The notes: a model not told the origin generated them from the sequence alone. Numbered from the stretch's first letter, positions 36,104 through 44,828 are shown. The stretch: 64,000 bases of DNA from Maricaulis sp965242785 (GCA_965242785.1 CBDETA010000004.1:1364001-1428000); one strand, 5' to 3'. Made by a program: numbers and translations.

Positions 36104-38161
36104 ATGAATTCTGTGCTCGCCAAATTCCTCGACAAGACCACCAGCATTCGCGTGCGACTGCTGGCAGCGTTCGGGTTGGCCTCAGCGATGACGCTGATTG
36201 CGGCCGTCGTCGGGGTCACGGGTTTCAACTCCGCCAACTCCGCGGTCGAACAGATCGCGGAACAGTCCATTCCGGAAATCCAGGCCGTCGATGCGCTGAG
36301 CGAGGCGAGCCAGGGCCTGTCCGAATCGCTGGGCACTTTCGCGCTGTCGCCAACCGTGCAGGCGCGTCAGGACAGTTATGCCCGCGTGGACGCCTTCCGT
36401 GATGAGCTTCAGTCGGGCCTGGACGTCCTGCGCTCCCTGTCCGGTACCGAGGAAACCGCGGCCCTGGCTGCGTCGGTCGCCGAACTGAACGACCTGGTGG
36501 ACAGCATGAACGAGGTGGTCGAGCGCCGCCTGCAGATCCGCGACCAGCGATACAGCGCCACCAATGATGCGCGTTCGGCGCGGACCGAGTTTGCCGCCAG
36601 TGTCGAAAATGCCCTGGACGCCAGCGATGAAGCCGATATTGAAAGCCTGCTTCGCGCGCTCCTGGCCGCCAACCAGCTCTTGATCCAGTACACCGAGCTG
36701 GATACCGCCGCGACCAATCCGGATGTCGATGCCGGTTTCGACCTGTGGGACGAGAATGTCGGTGAGCTGGACGTCAATCTCGCCATTCTGGGCCCGCTCG
36801 TGTCCGACGTAATGCGCGGCCAGGCCGACACGCTGATCAGTTTCGGTGATGGCGATAGTGGCGTCTTCGAGCTGCGCAAGGCCGAGATTGCGGCCGTCGC
36901 CACGGCCGAGATCGTCGCCGATGATGCCCGTATCGCCGCCGAGGACCTGCTGGCAGACGTCACCGCCTTCAAGGCCGAGGTGAACCAGCGCGTGGATGTG
37001 GCGACGGATGCGGCCAATGGTGCCGTAGTTGCCGGCCGCGTGCTGATGATCGCGATTGCCATTATCGGTCTGCTGGTCGCTGCTGCGGTTGGCTGGTTCT
37101 ACGTCAACAACATGCTGCTGGCCCGTCTCAGCGCTATGGCCCGCACCATGCGCGCCCTGGCCGACGGCGACAGCGACGTCAATCTGGGCTTCACGCCCGG
37201 CAAGGACGAGATCGGCGACATGGCCCGTTCGGTCGATGTCTTCCGCGCCAACGCCAAGGAGCGCGAGCGCCTGGAAGCGGAGACCGAAGCGGAACGCCGC
37301 ATGAAGGAAAAGCGTTCGGCCGCCATCGAGAGCCTGATCCAGGCCTTCGAACAGGCCTCCTCGGACGCTATCGGCCAGGTTGGCGAAGCTGCCAACCGCA
37401 TGGAAACCGCAGCCCGCGCAATGAGCTCGACCGCGGCTGCCACGACCGGCAAGTCCGCCGCCGTGGCCCAGGCCTCCGAAGGCGCCTCGCAGAACGTCCA
37501 GACCGTGGCGGCAGCCGCCGAGGAAATGGTGTCCTCGATCGGCGAGATCTCGCAGCAGATCGCCCGCTCGACCGAGATCGCCGGCTCTGCCGTGGACCAG
37601 GTCGAACAGACCAATGGTGATGTGCAGCGTCTGGATGATGCGGCCAAGTCGATCGACAATATCGTCAGCCTGATCAACGACATTGCCGAGCAGACCAACC
37701 TCCTCGCCCTGAACGCCACCATCGAGGCGGCGCGCGCCGGGGAAGCCGGCAAGGGCTTTGCGGTCGTGGCGTCGGAAGTGAAGGCGCTGGCCAGCCAGAC
37801 CGGTGCGGCGACGCAGAACATCTCCGAGCACATCTCCGGCATCCAGAGCGCGACGGCGAAAGCGGTCGAGGCGATGTCGATGATCGGTGGCACGATCCAC
37901 GAGATGAGCGAGATTGCCACGGCCATTGCCGCTGCAATGGAAGAGCAGCGTGCTGCCGCCGGCGAGATCACCCGCTCGGCCCAGGAAGCCGCTGACGGGA
38001 CCCGCGACGTGTTCTCCAACATCCAGGAAGTCGACCAGGCCACCTCGGAAACCGGCGAGAGCGCCGGCCAGGTGCTGGAAGCCTCCCTGGCCGTGTCGCG
38101 CCAGTCCGACGAGCTGAAAGCGGCCGTCGAACAGTTCCTGACCGAGGTCCGCGCGGCTTAA
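36104..38161 (+). CDS. Methyl-accepting chemotaxis protein
   Basis: A 685-residue chemoreceptor. A first membrane helix (about 18-41) and a second (about 313-335) enclose a helical periplasmic sensor of about 270 residues. A HAMP domain follows (to about 388). The signalling domain has the hairpin tip EQTNLLALNATIEAARAGEA near 528, then GKGFAVVASEVKALA. It should send signals to CheA/CheW in polar arrays. The sensor is a four-helix type with no recognisable ligand motif, and no che genes are nearby. Confidence 0.93.
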   Translation: MNSVLAKFLDKTTSIRVRLLAAFGLASAMTLIAAVVGVTGFNSANSAVEQIAEQSIPEIQAVDALSEASQGLSESLGTFALSPTVQARQDSYARVDAFRDELQSGLDVLRSLSGTEETAALAASVAELNDLVDSMNEVVERRLQIRDQRYSATNDARSARTEFAASVENALDASDEADIESLLRALLAANQLLIQYTELDTAATNPDVDAGFDLWDENVGELDVNLAILGPLVSDVMRGQADTLISFGDGDSGVFELRKAEIAAVATAEIVADDARIAAEDLLADVTAFKAEVNQRVDVATDAANGAVVAGRVLMIAIAIIGLLVAAAVGWFYVNNMLLARLSAMARTMRALADGDSDVNLGFTPGKDEIGDMARSVDVFRANAKERERLEAETEAERRMKEKRSAAIESLIQAFEQASSDAIGQVGEAANRMETAARAMSSTAAATTGKSAAVAQASEGASQNVQTVAAAAEEMVSSIGEISQQIARSTEIAGSAVDQVEQTNGDVQRLDDAAKSIDNIVSLINDIAEQTNLLALNATIEAARAGEAGKGFAVVASEVKALASQTGAATQNISEHISGIQSATAKAVEAMSMIGGTIHEMSEIATAIAAAMEEQRAAAGEITRSAQEAADGTRDVFSNIQEVDQATSETGESAGQVLEASLAVSRQSDELKAAVEQFLTEVRAA

Positions 38162-38184
38162 GTCAGCAACAACTGAAATCTGCG

Positions 38185-38214
38185 CGCGCCCGCGGCTTGC
38201 CAGCCGCGGGCGCG
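38185..38214. terminator. GC hairpin after the chemoreceptor gene
   Basis: A perfect 13-bp stem with a 4-base loop (CGCGCCCGCGGCT paired with its complement), 24 bases past the stop. There is no T run, so it may be a weak terminator or an RNA-stabilising hairpin. Confidence 0.45.
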
Positions 38215-38257
38215 ACGCGTATATGGCGTCCCTCTCCCGCACGGGAGAGACCCATGT

Positions 38258-38334
38258 GGCGAGGTAGCTCAGCTGGTTAGAGCGCACGACTCATAATCGT
38301 GAGGTCGAGAGTTCAAGTCTCTCCCTCGCCACCA
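38258..38334 (+). tRNA. tRNA with CAU anticodon (Met elongator or Ile2)
   Basis: A complete 77-nt cloverleaf. The acceptor stem GGCGAGG pairs with CCTCGCC, the anticodon stem CACGA pairs with TCGTG around loop CTCATAA, and the T arm is GAGAG-TTCAAGT-CTCTC. CCA is encoded at 38332-38334, with the anticodon at 38292-38294. The anticodon stem resembles tRNA-Ile2, where C34 becomes lysidine, as much as elongator Met, so the amino acid is not settled. It is the likely prophage attachment site. Confidence 0.95.
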
Positions 38335-38372
38335 CTTACACAGCAGGCGAATGCGGGCGTTCCGTTTTGTTC

Positions 38373-38406
38373 CATTCCGACGCTCATTCCGACGCCCATT
38401 CCGACA
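38373..38406. repeat. Three tandem repeats between tRNA and integrase gene
   Basis: CATTCCGACG at 38373-38382, CATTCCGACG at 38385-38394 and CATTCCGACA at 38397-38406, with a 12-base period. They lie between the tRNA 3' end and the integrase stop, where arm-type integrase sites are expected. That role is inference. Confidence 0.7.
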
Positions 38407-38411
38407 GATGT

Positions 38412-39614
38412 TCATGACTTGCCCTTCCGGTGTTCCAGGCGTTGGCGGATTCCGGCCAGTTTCTGGTGGTCGGTGCGGTGGACGTAACGGTCCAGGGTGG
38501 CGCGCTGTTTGTGGCGTGACAGCGCCTTGATGTAGGTGTCGGGCAGGGCGGCATCGCCCAGCTCGGTGAGGCCGCCATGACGAAAGCCAGCCATGCCGAT
38601 CTCGGCCGGCAGGCCGGCGGCGTCGGCGATCTTGCGGAACAGCTTTTCCCGGAAGCGGCGCGGGTATGGGTCGAACAGATTGCCCGGCTTTTGCCGGCCG
38701 CGGGTCTTTGCGCGCATCAGCATCAACGTGCCCCGGCACTCCAGGCGTTGGGCGTAGTGTTCGAGCTGGGGATAGAAGGTGACGGCTTCACCGGTCTCCG
38801 GATCCGGCGCCTCAAGCGGCGTCCATTCTGTGACCCACTCGCCGGAACGGTTCTTGTTATGAAGGATCAACACGTGGCCGGGCCTGTCGGCCGGTCGCCA
38901 GTGTGACCAGGCAAGGCGGCTGAATACGTCTTCCGGCCGCTGCAGCAGCTCCCAGCAGACCAGGGCGGCAAAGGCCATGTCGGCATGGCCCATCTCGTCA
39001 GCCATGGCACAGAAGGCCTGCAGCTGGGTCCAGCTGGCCGGCACCGTTTCCTTCGCCGTGCGATCGACATCGATGCCCTCGAACGGATTGAGGCCGGGCA
39101 CGTCGTGCGGATGGCAGCGGCGCGCGATCTTCCAGGCGCGGCGGCACACATCCACCGCCAGGGCCGCGTCACGGCGCAGGCCGGACTGGTAGAACTTGTC
39201 ATAGATGGCGTCGACCGTCTGCGGATCGATCCGGTGCAGGGGATAGCCGCCCAGGCGGTGGCCGTTCTTCAGCTTGTAGTCGCCGAACCGGCCCATGGCC
39301 CGGTCATAGGTGCGCCGGGTGTGCGGCGCGAGGCGGGTGAAAGTGCGGTGTGCGCGGTAGATGCCGAACAGCCAGTCCAGCGTGGACAGATTGGAGGGCA
39401 GGGCGCCAGGCTCCCGGCCCATGCGCCAGTCAAACAGCGCCTGGCTGAGTTCCTGGCCGCGTTTCATCGCGTCGGCGAAGTCGGATCCCAGCGGTGTGGG
39501 CGGCAGTGGGCAGCCCTGCTTGCGGTCCCGCGTTGTGGGCGACCAGTACCAGGCGATCTTGCCGGACTTGAGTTCTTTGGATGTGACGAAAGGGGGGAGG
39601 TCTTGGGCGTTCAT
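38412..39614 (-). CDS. int: Phage tyrosine integrase
   Basis: About 400 residues from the ATG at 39614 (MNAQDLPPFVTSKELKSGKI). The N-terminal DNA-binding part is followed by a core-binding domain (about 75-180) and a catalytic domain. Catalytic candidates are Arg in ELLQRPEDVF, Arg-His in MAGFRHGGLTEL, His in SRHKQRATLD and the nucleophile Tyr in LDRYVHR. The first His of the usual HxxR box seems replaced. It reads toward the tRNA and attachment site. The reading frame stays open upstream, but into the next gene. Confidence 0.9.
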   Translation of the reverse strand: MNAQDLPPFVTSKELKSGKIAWYWSPTTRDRKQGCPLPPTPLGSDFADAMKRGQELSQALFDWRMGREPGALPSNLSTLDWLFGIYRAHRTFTRLAPHTRRTYDRAMGRFGDYKLKNGHRLGGYPLHRIDPQTVDAIYDKFYQSGLRRDAALAVDVCRRAWKIARRCHPHDVPGLNPFEGIDVDRTAKETVPASWTQLQAFCAMADEMGHADMAFAALVCWELLQRPEDVFSRLAWSHWRPADRPGHVLILHNKNRSGEWVTEWTPLEAPDPETGEAVTFYPQLEHYAQRLECRGTLMLMRAKTRGRQKPGNLFDPYPRRFREKLFRKIADAAGLPAEIGMAGFRHGGLTELGDAALPDTYIKALSRHKQRATLDRYVHRTDHQKLAGIRQRLEHRKGKS

Positions 39615-39619
39615 TTTGA

Positions 39620-39919
39620 CTAGACGAGATCCGAGAGACTGCCGGTTGCCCGGCGGCCGTGAATTTTGTCCAGTGCCGCGTCCAGATCCTCGATCAACCA
39701 TCTGTGGCCCTTGCCCATGATCATGCGCGGGGCAGGATACAGCTTTTCCTTTGCCCGGCAATTTGAGGCCGGGCCGGGGCTATCGGTGAGGTCTTCGCCT
39801 GCCTTGGCGCAGGCGGCCAGGAACGCGTCCACGGACTTTTCGTCGACATAGGCGGCCGCCGTTTCCGCGCGCATCTGGCGCGGCCATCCGTGATAGTGGG
39901 GCTGGCGGGCGGCGGACAT
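39620..39919 (-). CDS. Xis-like small DNA-binding protein
   Basis: A 99-residue protein just upstream of int. RAETAAAYVDEKSVDAFLAA resembles the start of excisionase/AlpA winged-helix proteins, and KGHRWLIEDLDAALDKIHGR fits the wing and final helix. Excision factors usually sit here. The match is weak, so the role is inferred mainly from position. Confidence 0.5.
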   Translation of the reverse strand: MSAARQPHYHGWPRQMRAETAAAYVDEKSVDAFLAACAKAGEDLTDSPGPASNCRAKEKLYPAPRMIMGKGHRWLIEDLDAALDKIHGRRATGSLSDLV

Positions 39920-39922
39920 GGG

Positions 39923-40411
39923 TTAGGGCTCCAGCTCGTTGACCTGGTAGCCGTCCGGCTTCAATTCGCCGGGCGGGCAGGGTGTGGCCAGCGGGTAGGC
40001 GCAATGGCTGCACAGGCCGGGCTCAACCCACCAACAGGCCCCGCGTTCATCGACGCAGGCCTGCAGGTCAGTACAGCCGCAGCGATGACAGCTGCAGGGC
40101 TCGATGACCTGATCGAAGCCATCGCCGTCCTCGGCCGGCACAAAGAAGACACGCGTGTCCTGCGGCCCAAGGAACAATCTCTCGGTCCAGGCGCGGCACG
40201 CATGGGGTGCTGAGAAAAGCACCTGCTTGGCGGGCAAGCGGCCCTCGGTGAGGAAGGTGAAGACCTCTTGCTGATTTTCTGCGAGTTCGGCCCATGCATC
40301 CCACGTGGCTTGGATGCGCTCGGCGGGTTCAACGGCCGGCACCAAATTGACAATGGAATGGGCGGTCCGGGCGTGGCGACGGCGCCAGGCGAGTTCGGCG
40401 GGCTTGTTCAT
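39923..40411 (-). CDS. Phage protein with Cys-rich zinc-binding motif
   Basis: A 162-residue unknown protein. The middle has a dense Cys cluster, CSCHRCGCTDLQACVDERGA then CWWVEPGLCSHC, able to bind zinc; the CWWVEPxLCSxC phrase recurs in phage proteins. It starts with an ATGA overlap on the gene upstream (40408) and GGGAGAG before it. Confidence 0.7.
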   Translation of the reverse strand: MNKPAELAWRRRHARTAHSIVNLVPAVEPAERIQATWDAWAELAENQQEVFTFLTEGRLPAKQVLFSAPHACRAWTERLFLGPQDTRVFFVPAEDGDGFDQVIEPCSCHRCGCTDLQACVDERGACWWVEPGLCSHCAYPLATPCPPGELKPDGYQVNELEP

Positions 40412-40926
40412 CGTGACACTCTCCCGCTCTTGGTTTCGGTCACCAGCGGGGCGTCGGCGAGATAGGCCCAGAACCCGTCGGAATAGTAGCCAGCCTCTCG
40501 GGCTTGCCGGTAGTCAGCCCAGCGGGCCGCGGCCGGAGATTTCGCGCGGTAGGGGCGTGCGTCAGGAAAACGGCCGGTGGACACGTCGTAGGACGTGAAC
40601 AGGCATTCGGGAATGAAGGCCTGCCGGCGTAGCCACTTCCGTGTAGTGCCGTTGTTGGGCAATACCGGGCCCGCGTCTCCATCGATCACACCAGGGGCGG
40701 GGGGCACGGCGCGGCGGTCGACGATGGCGCAGGGGACAGGGAAGCGGATAAGGGACTGTCCTTCCCGCGCCCAATAGTAATTGACGGCCGCGATGAGGTC
40801 GGCCTGAGCGTACTGGCCTGACCAGGACAGAGGGAAGGCATAGCCCGCGTCATTGGGGCGCCAGAACGTCACATAGCGCTTGCTTCGCCATTCCGGCCGC
40901 AGATCTGCGATGTAGTAGCGGGTCAT
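40408..40926 (-). CDS. Phage hypothetical protein
   Basis: A 172-residue protein from MTRYYIADLRPEWRSKRYVT. No domain is recognised; it is rich in aromatic residues. The ATG at 40926 lies directly after the stop of the preceding gene (40928), which fixes the start despite an open frame upstream. Stop overlaps the next gene. Confidence 0.65.
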   Translation of the reverse strand: MTRYYIADLRPEWRSKRYVTFWRPNDAGYAFPLSWSGQYAQADLIAAVNYYWAREGQSLIRFPVPCAIVDRRAVPPAPGVIDGDAGPVLPNNGTTRKWLRRQAFIPECLFTSYDVSTGRFPDARPYRAKSPAAARWADYRQAREAGYYSDGFWAYLADAPLVTETKSGRVSR

Positions 40927-40927
40927 T

Positions 40928-41251
40928 TCAGAACCCCCGCTCGTCGGGATCGCGGGGCAGGTCGCCTGGCCGCAAATGTGAGACTTGCATGGGCCTGCCG
41001 TCGCGCTTGACGCGATACATGGTGGGGCGGGCGCAGACATAGTCGACGTCGATCTGGTCCAGATCGTTCGGCCCCGGTTCGATTTCATCGGCGTCGATCA
41101 TGCGTTGGACTTCGGCCTCTGCACCGGCCTTGCTGGCGGCTTCCACGGTAAAGCGCATTGTGCCGGTGAACCGGACACAGACGTCGAACTCGCCTTCGCG
41201 CGTGTTCACCGAGAAATCGGCCGGGTTCGGGGAGGGTTTGATATCGTCCAT
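40928..41251 (-). CDS. Phage hypothetical protein
   Basis: About 107 residues (MDDIKPSPNPADFSVNTREG). A beta-rich pattern with alternating hydrophobic residues is seen (EFDVCVRFTGTMRFTVEAAS). The ATG at 41251 overlaps the ParB-like stop in a TGATG; a GTG at 41254 is also possible. Family unknown. Confidence 0.65.
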   Translation of the reverse strand: MDDIKPSPNPADFSVNTREGEFDVCVRFTGTMRFTVEAASKAGAEAEVQRMIDADEIEPGPNDLDQIDVDYVCARPTMYRVKRDGRPMQVSHLRPGDLPRDPDERGF

Positions 41252-43374
41252 CACGCCACCGCCTTTCCGGCCAGCATGTCGCGCACGCTGCGGTCGACCT
41301 GGTTTTGCGGGGCGAAGGCCATTTCGGGCGGCGCCCAGTCATGATCGCGGACCGCGTGTTCGAGGATCCAGGTGATGGCGTCGGCTTTCTTGCCGGGCAT
41401 GTCGGCGGCCTTGTCGCCGATGCCGCAGGCGCGGGCGATCTGGCGCAGCTGAGCGGTTGAGAAAGACTCCAGCCATGCCGGGGTCAGCTTGAAGGCCGGC
41501 ATCAGCGGGGCGACCTCCTCAGCAATCCGGACCGTGGGCGCCGGAACACCAGGGCCGGGGTTAAAGCTGGGCCACACACCGGCATGGCTGGCGATCACGG
41601 CCGTGAACAGCGCCGCTACGGCCGATTCATCGGCCGACAGAAGCGTATCCAGCGCCACCGCCTGGTCGGCCACGATCGCGGCGGACCCATTGATCTTGAA
41701 ACCCCTGGGCGTCGGTGCGCCTGGCAGGGCCGCGGTACATTCGGCGACCCGCGGAAAGCCGGGCACATCCCGGTCGTGACCGTTTTCGCTGCGCCGTTTC
41801 ATCCAGTCACGCGGGCCGCTGTAGTCGCTGTGAATGTCATGATCCATCAGCGCGACGATCGTGATGGCCATCGAGAGTTTGGCGGGCGCCGCCGCGATGC
41901 CAGCCCGCAGCTGGGCGGTTTGGGCGATTGCGGCCTGTAGCCAGTGACGCTTGGCGTAGGGCTGGACGGTCTCTTCCTTGAGCTTGGTCGTGGCGCCCTC
42001 GGTGCCCTTGGGGGGCTCGACCGGAATGGGGGCGCTGGTCTTCTTGGCTTTCGGCACCAGCACCCGCCGCTCGCAGACCCGCAGCTGCTGTATCCACAGC
42101 AACACGCCGCACTTGCCGGCCGGCGTGTCCTCGTCTGCATCCTGCCATGCGTAGGAGTAGGGCTGTTCCTTCAGCACCTTCACAAAGTTGAGGCCCTGCT
42201 GCTTCAGCTCTTTTTCGCGGCGCTTGATGAAGGCCATCGACAGGGTCGTGATCTGTGCAGCGTCCGTGAGGATGGGCGTTCCCAGCTCCGGATCTTCCAT
42301 GGTGGGGCCGGTGTAGTCGGCCACGTCGAATGCGGCTTCGGCAATGGGAAGGCCCTTGAGGCGCAGCGTCTCGATGATGGCGTCCGCTGTACTCCAGCCG
42401 CCATAGCCTCGGGTCATTGGATCCAGCGCATGCTTTTGCGTATCTTCCGGGGCGCCCGCGATCGCGCGGGCTTGGGCCAGGGTGATGCGTTCCTCGGACA
42501 GGGCCTGCTGCAGTTCGGGGATCAGCTTTTCGACCAGGTTCATCCGCAGCTGCAGCCAGCGCTCGCCCTTGCCCAGGGTGGCGGACAGTTCCTTCATCGC
42601 GATGCCGATGGCCATGCGGGTCTCGCTCTTGATCTCTTCCTCGGTGAAGCCTTTTTGCAAGGGATCGCCCTTGTAGATCTCGGCGAGGATTTCCTTCACC
42701 CGCATCTCGCGATAGGCGGCGATGCCTTGGGCTTCCTCCATGGGCGGCGGATCCTGGCGGACGCGGTTTTCCGTGAGTGCGATCAGCACCACTTCGCGGT
42801 CGGTCAGGTCTTCGACCAGGGCGGGCATGGGGTAATCGGTGGCGGCATCGCCCCGCTCGATCAACAGGTGGGTGGCGCGCCAGCGACGTTCGCCCGCAAC
42901 CAGCTCGAACGCGCCCGGCTTTTCCGGGTGCGGCCGCAGGATGATGTTCTGCTTGATGCCTTGTTCTGCGATGGATGAAGCGAGCGAGGCCAGATCCTCC
43001 GGATCGAAGGTCTTGCGCGGGTTCAGCGGGCAGTGGTGGATCAGATTGTGCGCGACGGGGCGCACGCCGGTGACCGGATCGGCTTCGCTGATGGGCGATG
43101 AGGCGGCGGGCGCAGCCGGTGCCGGCGTCTCGCCGCGCCAGACGGCGGCCAAGGCGCGGGCGGTGGGTGTGACCTTGAACGGGTCGAGCGAAATGAACCC
43201 GGCCTCGGCCAGTCCGAGCGAAGAGCGGCGCACATTCGATTTGTCGCGGCCCAGCGCGGCAGCGAGTTCTGCCCAGGACGGCTTGTCCTGCCCGGCATCA
43301 ACCTGTGCAGCGAGCGCATCGATAAGGGCCGGGTCGGCGATCTTGAAGGCGTCTTGATTGGGGTGGTTGGTCAT
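41251..43374 (-). CDS. Large phage ParB-like protein
   Basis: A 707-residue protein. A winged-helix-like start (about 20-75) is followed by a ParB N-terminal nuclease/CTPase-like domain (about 110-200; CPLNPRKTFDPEDLASLASS, then LVAGERRWRATHLL). A KorB-type helix-turn-helix region follows (SEERITLAQARAIAGAPEDT). The last 350 residues have no clear family. ParB proteins load on parS and help partition or gene control; no ParA is seen nearby. The ATG overlaps the stop of the small gene at 43371. Confidence 0.8.
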   Translation of the reverse strand: MTNHPNQDAFKIADPALIDALAAQVDAGQDKPSWAELAAALGRDKSNVRRSSLGLAEAGFISLDPFKVTPTARALAAVWRGETPAPAAPAASSPISEADPVTGVRPVAHNLIHHCPLNPRKTFDPEDLASLASSIAEQGIKQNIILRPHPEKPGAFELVAGERRWRATHLLIERGDAATDYPMPALVEDLTDREVVLIALTENRVRQDPPPMEEAQGIAAYREMRVKEILAEIYKGDPLQKGFTEEEIKSETRMAIGIAMKELSATLGKGERWLQLRMNLVEKLIPELQQALSEERITLAQARAIAGAPEDTQKHALDPMTRGYGGWSTADAIIETLRLKGLPIAEAAFDVADYTGPTMEDPELGTPILTDAAQITTLSMAFIKRREKELKQQGLNFVKVLKEQPYSYAWQDADEDTPAGKCGVLLWIQQLRVCERRVLVPKAKKTSAPIPVEPPKGTEGATTKLKEETVQPYAKRHWLQAAIAQTAQLRAGIAAAPAKLSMAITIVALMDHDIHSDYSGPRDWMKRRSENGHDRDVPGFPRVAECTAALPGAPTPRGFKINGSAAIVADQAVALDTLLSADESAVAALFTAVIASHAGVWPSFNPGPGVPAPTVRIAEEVAPLMPAFKLTPAWLESFSTAQLRQIARACGIGDKAADMPGKKADAITWILEHAVRDHDWAPPEMAFAPQNQVDRSVRDMLAGKAVA

Positions 43375-43583
43375 GATGCGTCTCCCGTCTGGGTCAACAG
43401 CTCGGCCAGCGCCCGGGCATCGGCCGGGGTCAGCCGGCATGTCATGGTGTGGTCATTGAAGGCGAGCGTGAGCCGGACCAGACCTGGCTCGTGTTCAACC
43501 CGCAGTACTTCCCGGTTCGCCGGAAACCGCGTAAGTTGCGACCCGGACCGGGAGAATGTGGTGATGTCGCTATTACAAGACAT
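43371..43583 (-). CDS. Small phage protein before the ParB-like gene
   Basis: About 70 residues from the ATG at 43583. The C-terminal half (LRVEHEPGLVRLTLAFNDHT, then CRLTPADARALAELL) looks like a folded domain. Its TGA overlaps the ParB-like ATG, a sign of coupled translation. Its 5' end overlaps the divergent gene at 43564 by 20 bases, which is unusual. Confidence 0.5.
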   Translation of the reverse strand: MSCNSDITTFSRSGSQLTRFPANREVLRVEHEPGLVRLTLAFNDHTMTCRLTPADARALAELLTQTGDAS

Positions 43584-43875
43584 GTTGAATGCCCTCGATC
43601 GTTGGGATGAGTGGAAGCGCATGCGGCTTGCGCCCGCGCGGGTGGATGAGCTGGAGAAGCGGCTGGCGGCGCTGGAGGGGCGCTTGGGCAAAACGCCCGG
43701 CGATCCGTCTTTGCCGCTGTGCGAGTTGTGTCTTCAGGGTCGGATGAAAACCGTCGCCGTGAAGGACGATCCCACCTTTGGCTTTGCGGGCGTGAAGCAG
43801 CACACCATCAAATGCGACAATGCCGCCTGCGGGCACACGGACACCCGGCAAGTCGATCCCAATGAGCGGCGCTGA
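43564..43875 (+). CDS. Phage coiled-coil and Cys-motif protein
   Basis: About 103 residues. A helix with heptads (MLNALDRWDEWKRMRLAPAR, then VDELEKRLAALEGRL) is followed by two Cys pairs (CELCLQGRMK and CDNAACGHT) that could bind zinc. GGGAG precedes the ATG. It lies on the plus strand inside the otherwise leftward operon and ends six bases before a convergent gene. Confidence 0.7.
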   Translation: MSLLQDMLNALDRWDEWKRMRLAPARVDELEKRLAALEGRLGKTPGDPSLPLCELCLQGRMKTVAVKDDPTFGFAGVKQHTIKCDNAACGHTDTRQVDPNERR

Positions 43876-43880
43876 CTGGC

Positions 43881-44327
43881 TCATGCCTGCGCTCCTGTGC
43901 GCTTCGCCGCGCCGGCCGGATCGGCCAGGGTGACGCGGAAGGGTTTGAGGGTGAGGATGCCGGTGGCTTCCAGGCGGCGGGCGGCATGGCGCACGGCCGT
44001 GTCGGACCGCTGGGTGCGGGCCACGGCCTGCGCCCAGTCCGGGAAGTCCTGACCGGCGCAGCGCTGGCGATAGAGTTCCAGCAGGATGGGCAGGTCGGTG
44101 GCCGCTACCAGGCGGGCACGGTCCAGGTGCTGGCCGTGCAGATCTGTCAGGGCGGTGCGCTTTTGCGACTCGGCCCACTGGTCCAGATCGTCGATGTCAT
44201 AGACGATGCGTCCGCCGAGGCGGACAAAATTGGGGCCACGGCCTTCACGCCGCAGGCCGGTCAACAGGCTGATCGACACGCCCATGCGCAGGGCGGCCGC
44301 GTTCACACCGATATACTGGGCTTTCAT
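43881..44327 (-). CDS. Phage AlpA-like DNA-binding protein
   Basis: A 148-residue protein. The N-terminal MKAQYIGVNAAALRMGVSIS and GPNFVRLGGRIVYDIDDLDQ is the excisionase/AlpA helix-turn-helix pattern. A second winged-helix-like part (SDTAVRHAARRLEATGILTL) follows. It could control early phage genes or excision. It is the second gene of the leftward operon. Confidence 0.65.
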   Translation of the reverse strand: MKAQYIGVNAAALRMGVSISLLTGLRREGRGPNFVRLGGRIVYDIDDLDQWAESQKRTALTDLHGQHLDRARLVAATDLPILLELYRQRCAGQDFPDWAQAVARTQRSDTAVRHAARRLEATGILTLKPFRVTLADPAGAAKRTGAQA

Positions 44328-44343
44328 GGGGGAGGCTCCGGTG

Positions 44344-44697
44344 TCAGAGGGGGCGGCCGTCGCGGCCGATCGGGACCAGGTGCGACAGGCTTTCGATGGC
44401 GAGGGTGCCGGCGAGACCGGGCGAGGTGAGGCGGATATGCGCCTGTCCTGTGTGGCGCTGGATCGTCTCGATCCGGCCCTCCACCTCTCGGCGGCCGTGG
44501 AGGAAGGCGACACGCGCGCCGATCACCAGGCGGGGATTGTACCGGCCGGGCCGTGGCGTGGCCGTGTCGTTTGCGGGCGTTGGCGCGGGAACGGGACCCA
44601 CCGAACGGCGTTCGGCGGGGGCAAACAGGGCGCGGATGGATGGTGGCAGCATGCCATCGCGCGGGCAGAAATCGGTGATATCGGGTGTGTCGACCAT
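44344..44697 (-). CDS. First gene of the leftward operon, unknown function
   Basis: A 117-residue protein (MVDTPDITDFCPRDGMLPPS). The C-terminal half is beta-rich (LVIGARVAFLHGRREVEGRI, then ETIQRHTGQAHIRLTSPGLA), suggestive of a small barrel. GGAGG precedes the ATG. Its promoter and operators lie just upstream at 44721-44773. One copy of the CCGAACGGCGTTCGG palindrome is inside it. Confidence 0.65.
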   Translation of the reverse strand: MVDTPDITDFCPRDGMLPPSIRALFAPAERRSVGPVPAPTPANDTATPRPGRYNPRLVIGARVAFLHGRREVEGRIETIQRHTGQAHIRLTSPGLAGTLAIESLSHLVPIGRDGRPL

Positions 44698-44720
44698 GTC
44701 GTCCTCCGTGGTTCCGGGGG

Positions 44721-44749
44721 ACTGTATTCGGATAAAATGCCGAACGCAA
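44721..44749 (-). promoter_or_regulatory. Leftward early promoter with repressor operator in the spacer
   Basis: On the minus strand TTGCGT (44749-44744), 17 bases, TACAGT (44726-44721). The spacer is almost exactly the inverted repeat TTCGG-N8-CCGAA at 44727-44744. A bound repressor would block the polymerase, as at lambda PL. Confidence 0.7.
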
Positions 44750-44773
44750 CACAGTTTCGGAAAAAAAGCCGAA
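44727..44773. promoter_or_regulatory. Two phage repressor operators (left)
   Basis: TTCGG-N8-CCGAA occurs at 44727-44744 and again at 44756-44773, with an A/T-rich N8 in each and centres 29 bases apart. Near matches lie in the right promoter region at 46370-46420. Confidence 0.75.
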
Positions 44774-44828
44774 TGCCTAGGTGCGCTCGGTTTCCTAGCG
44801 TGCAAGTGTGTTGCAATTGGAGCGGGCG

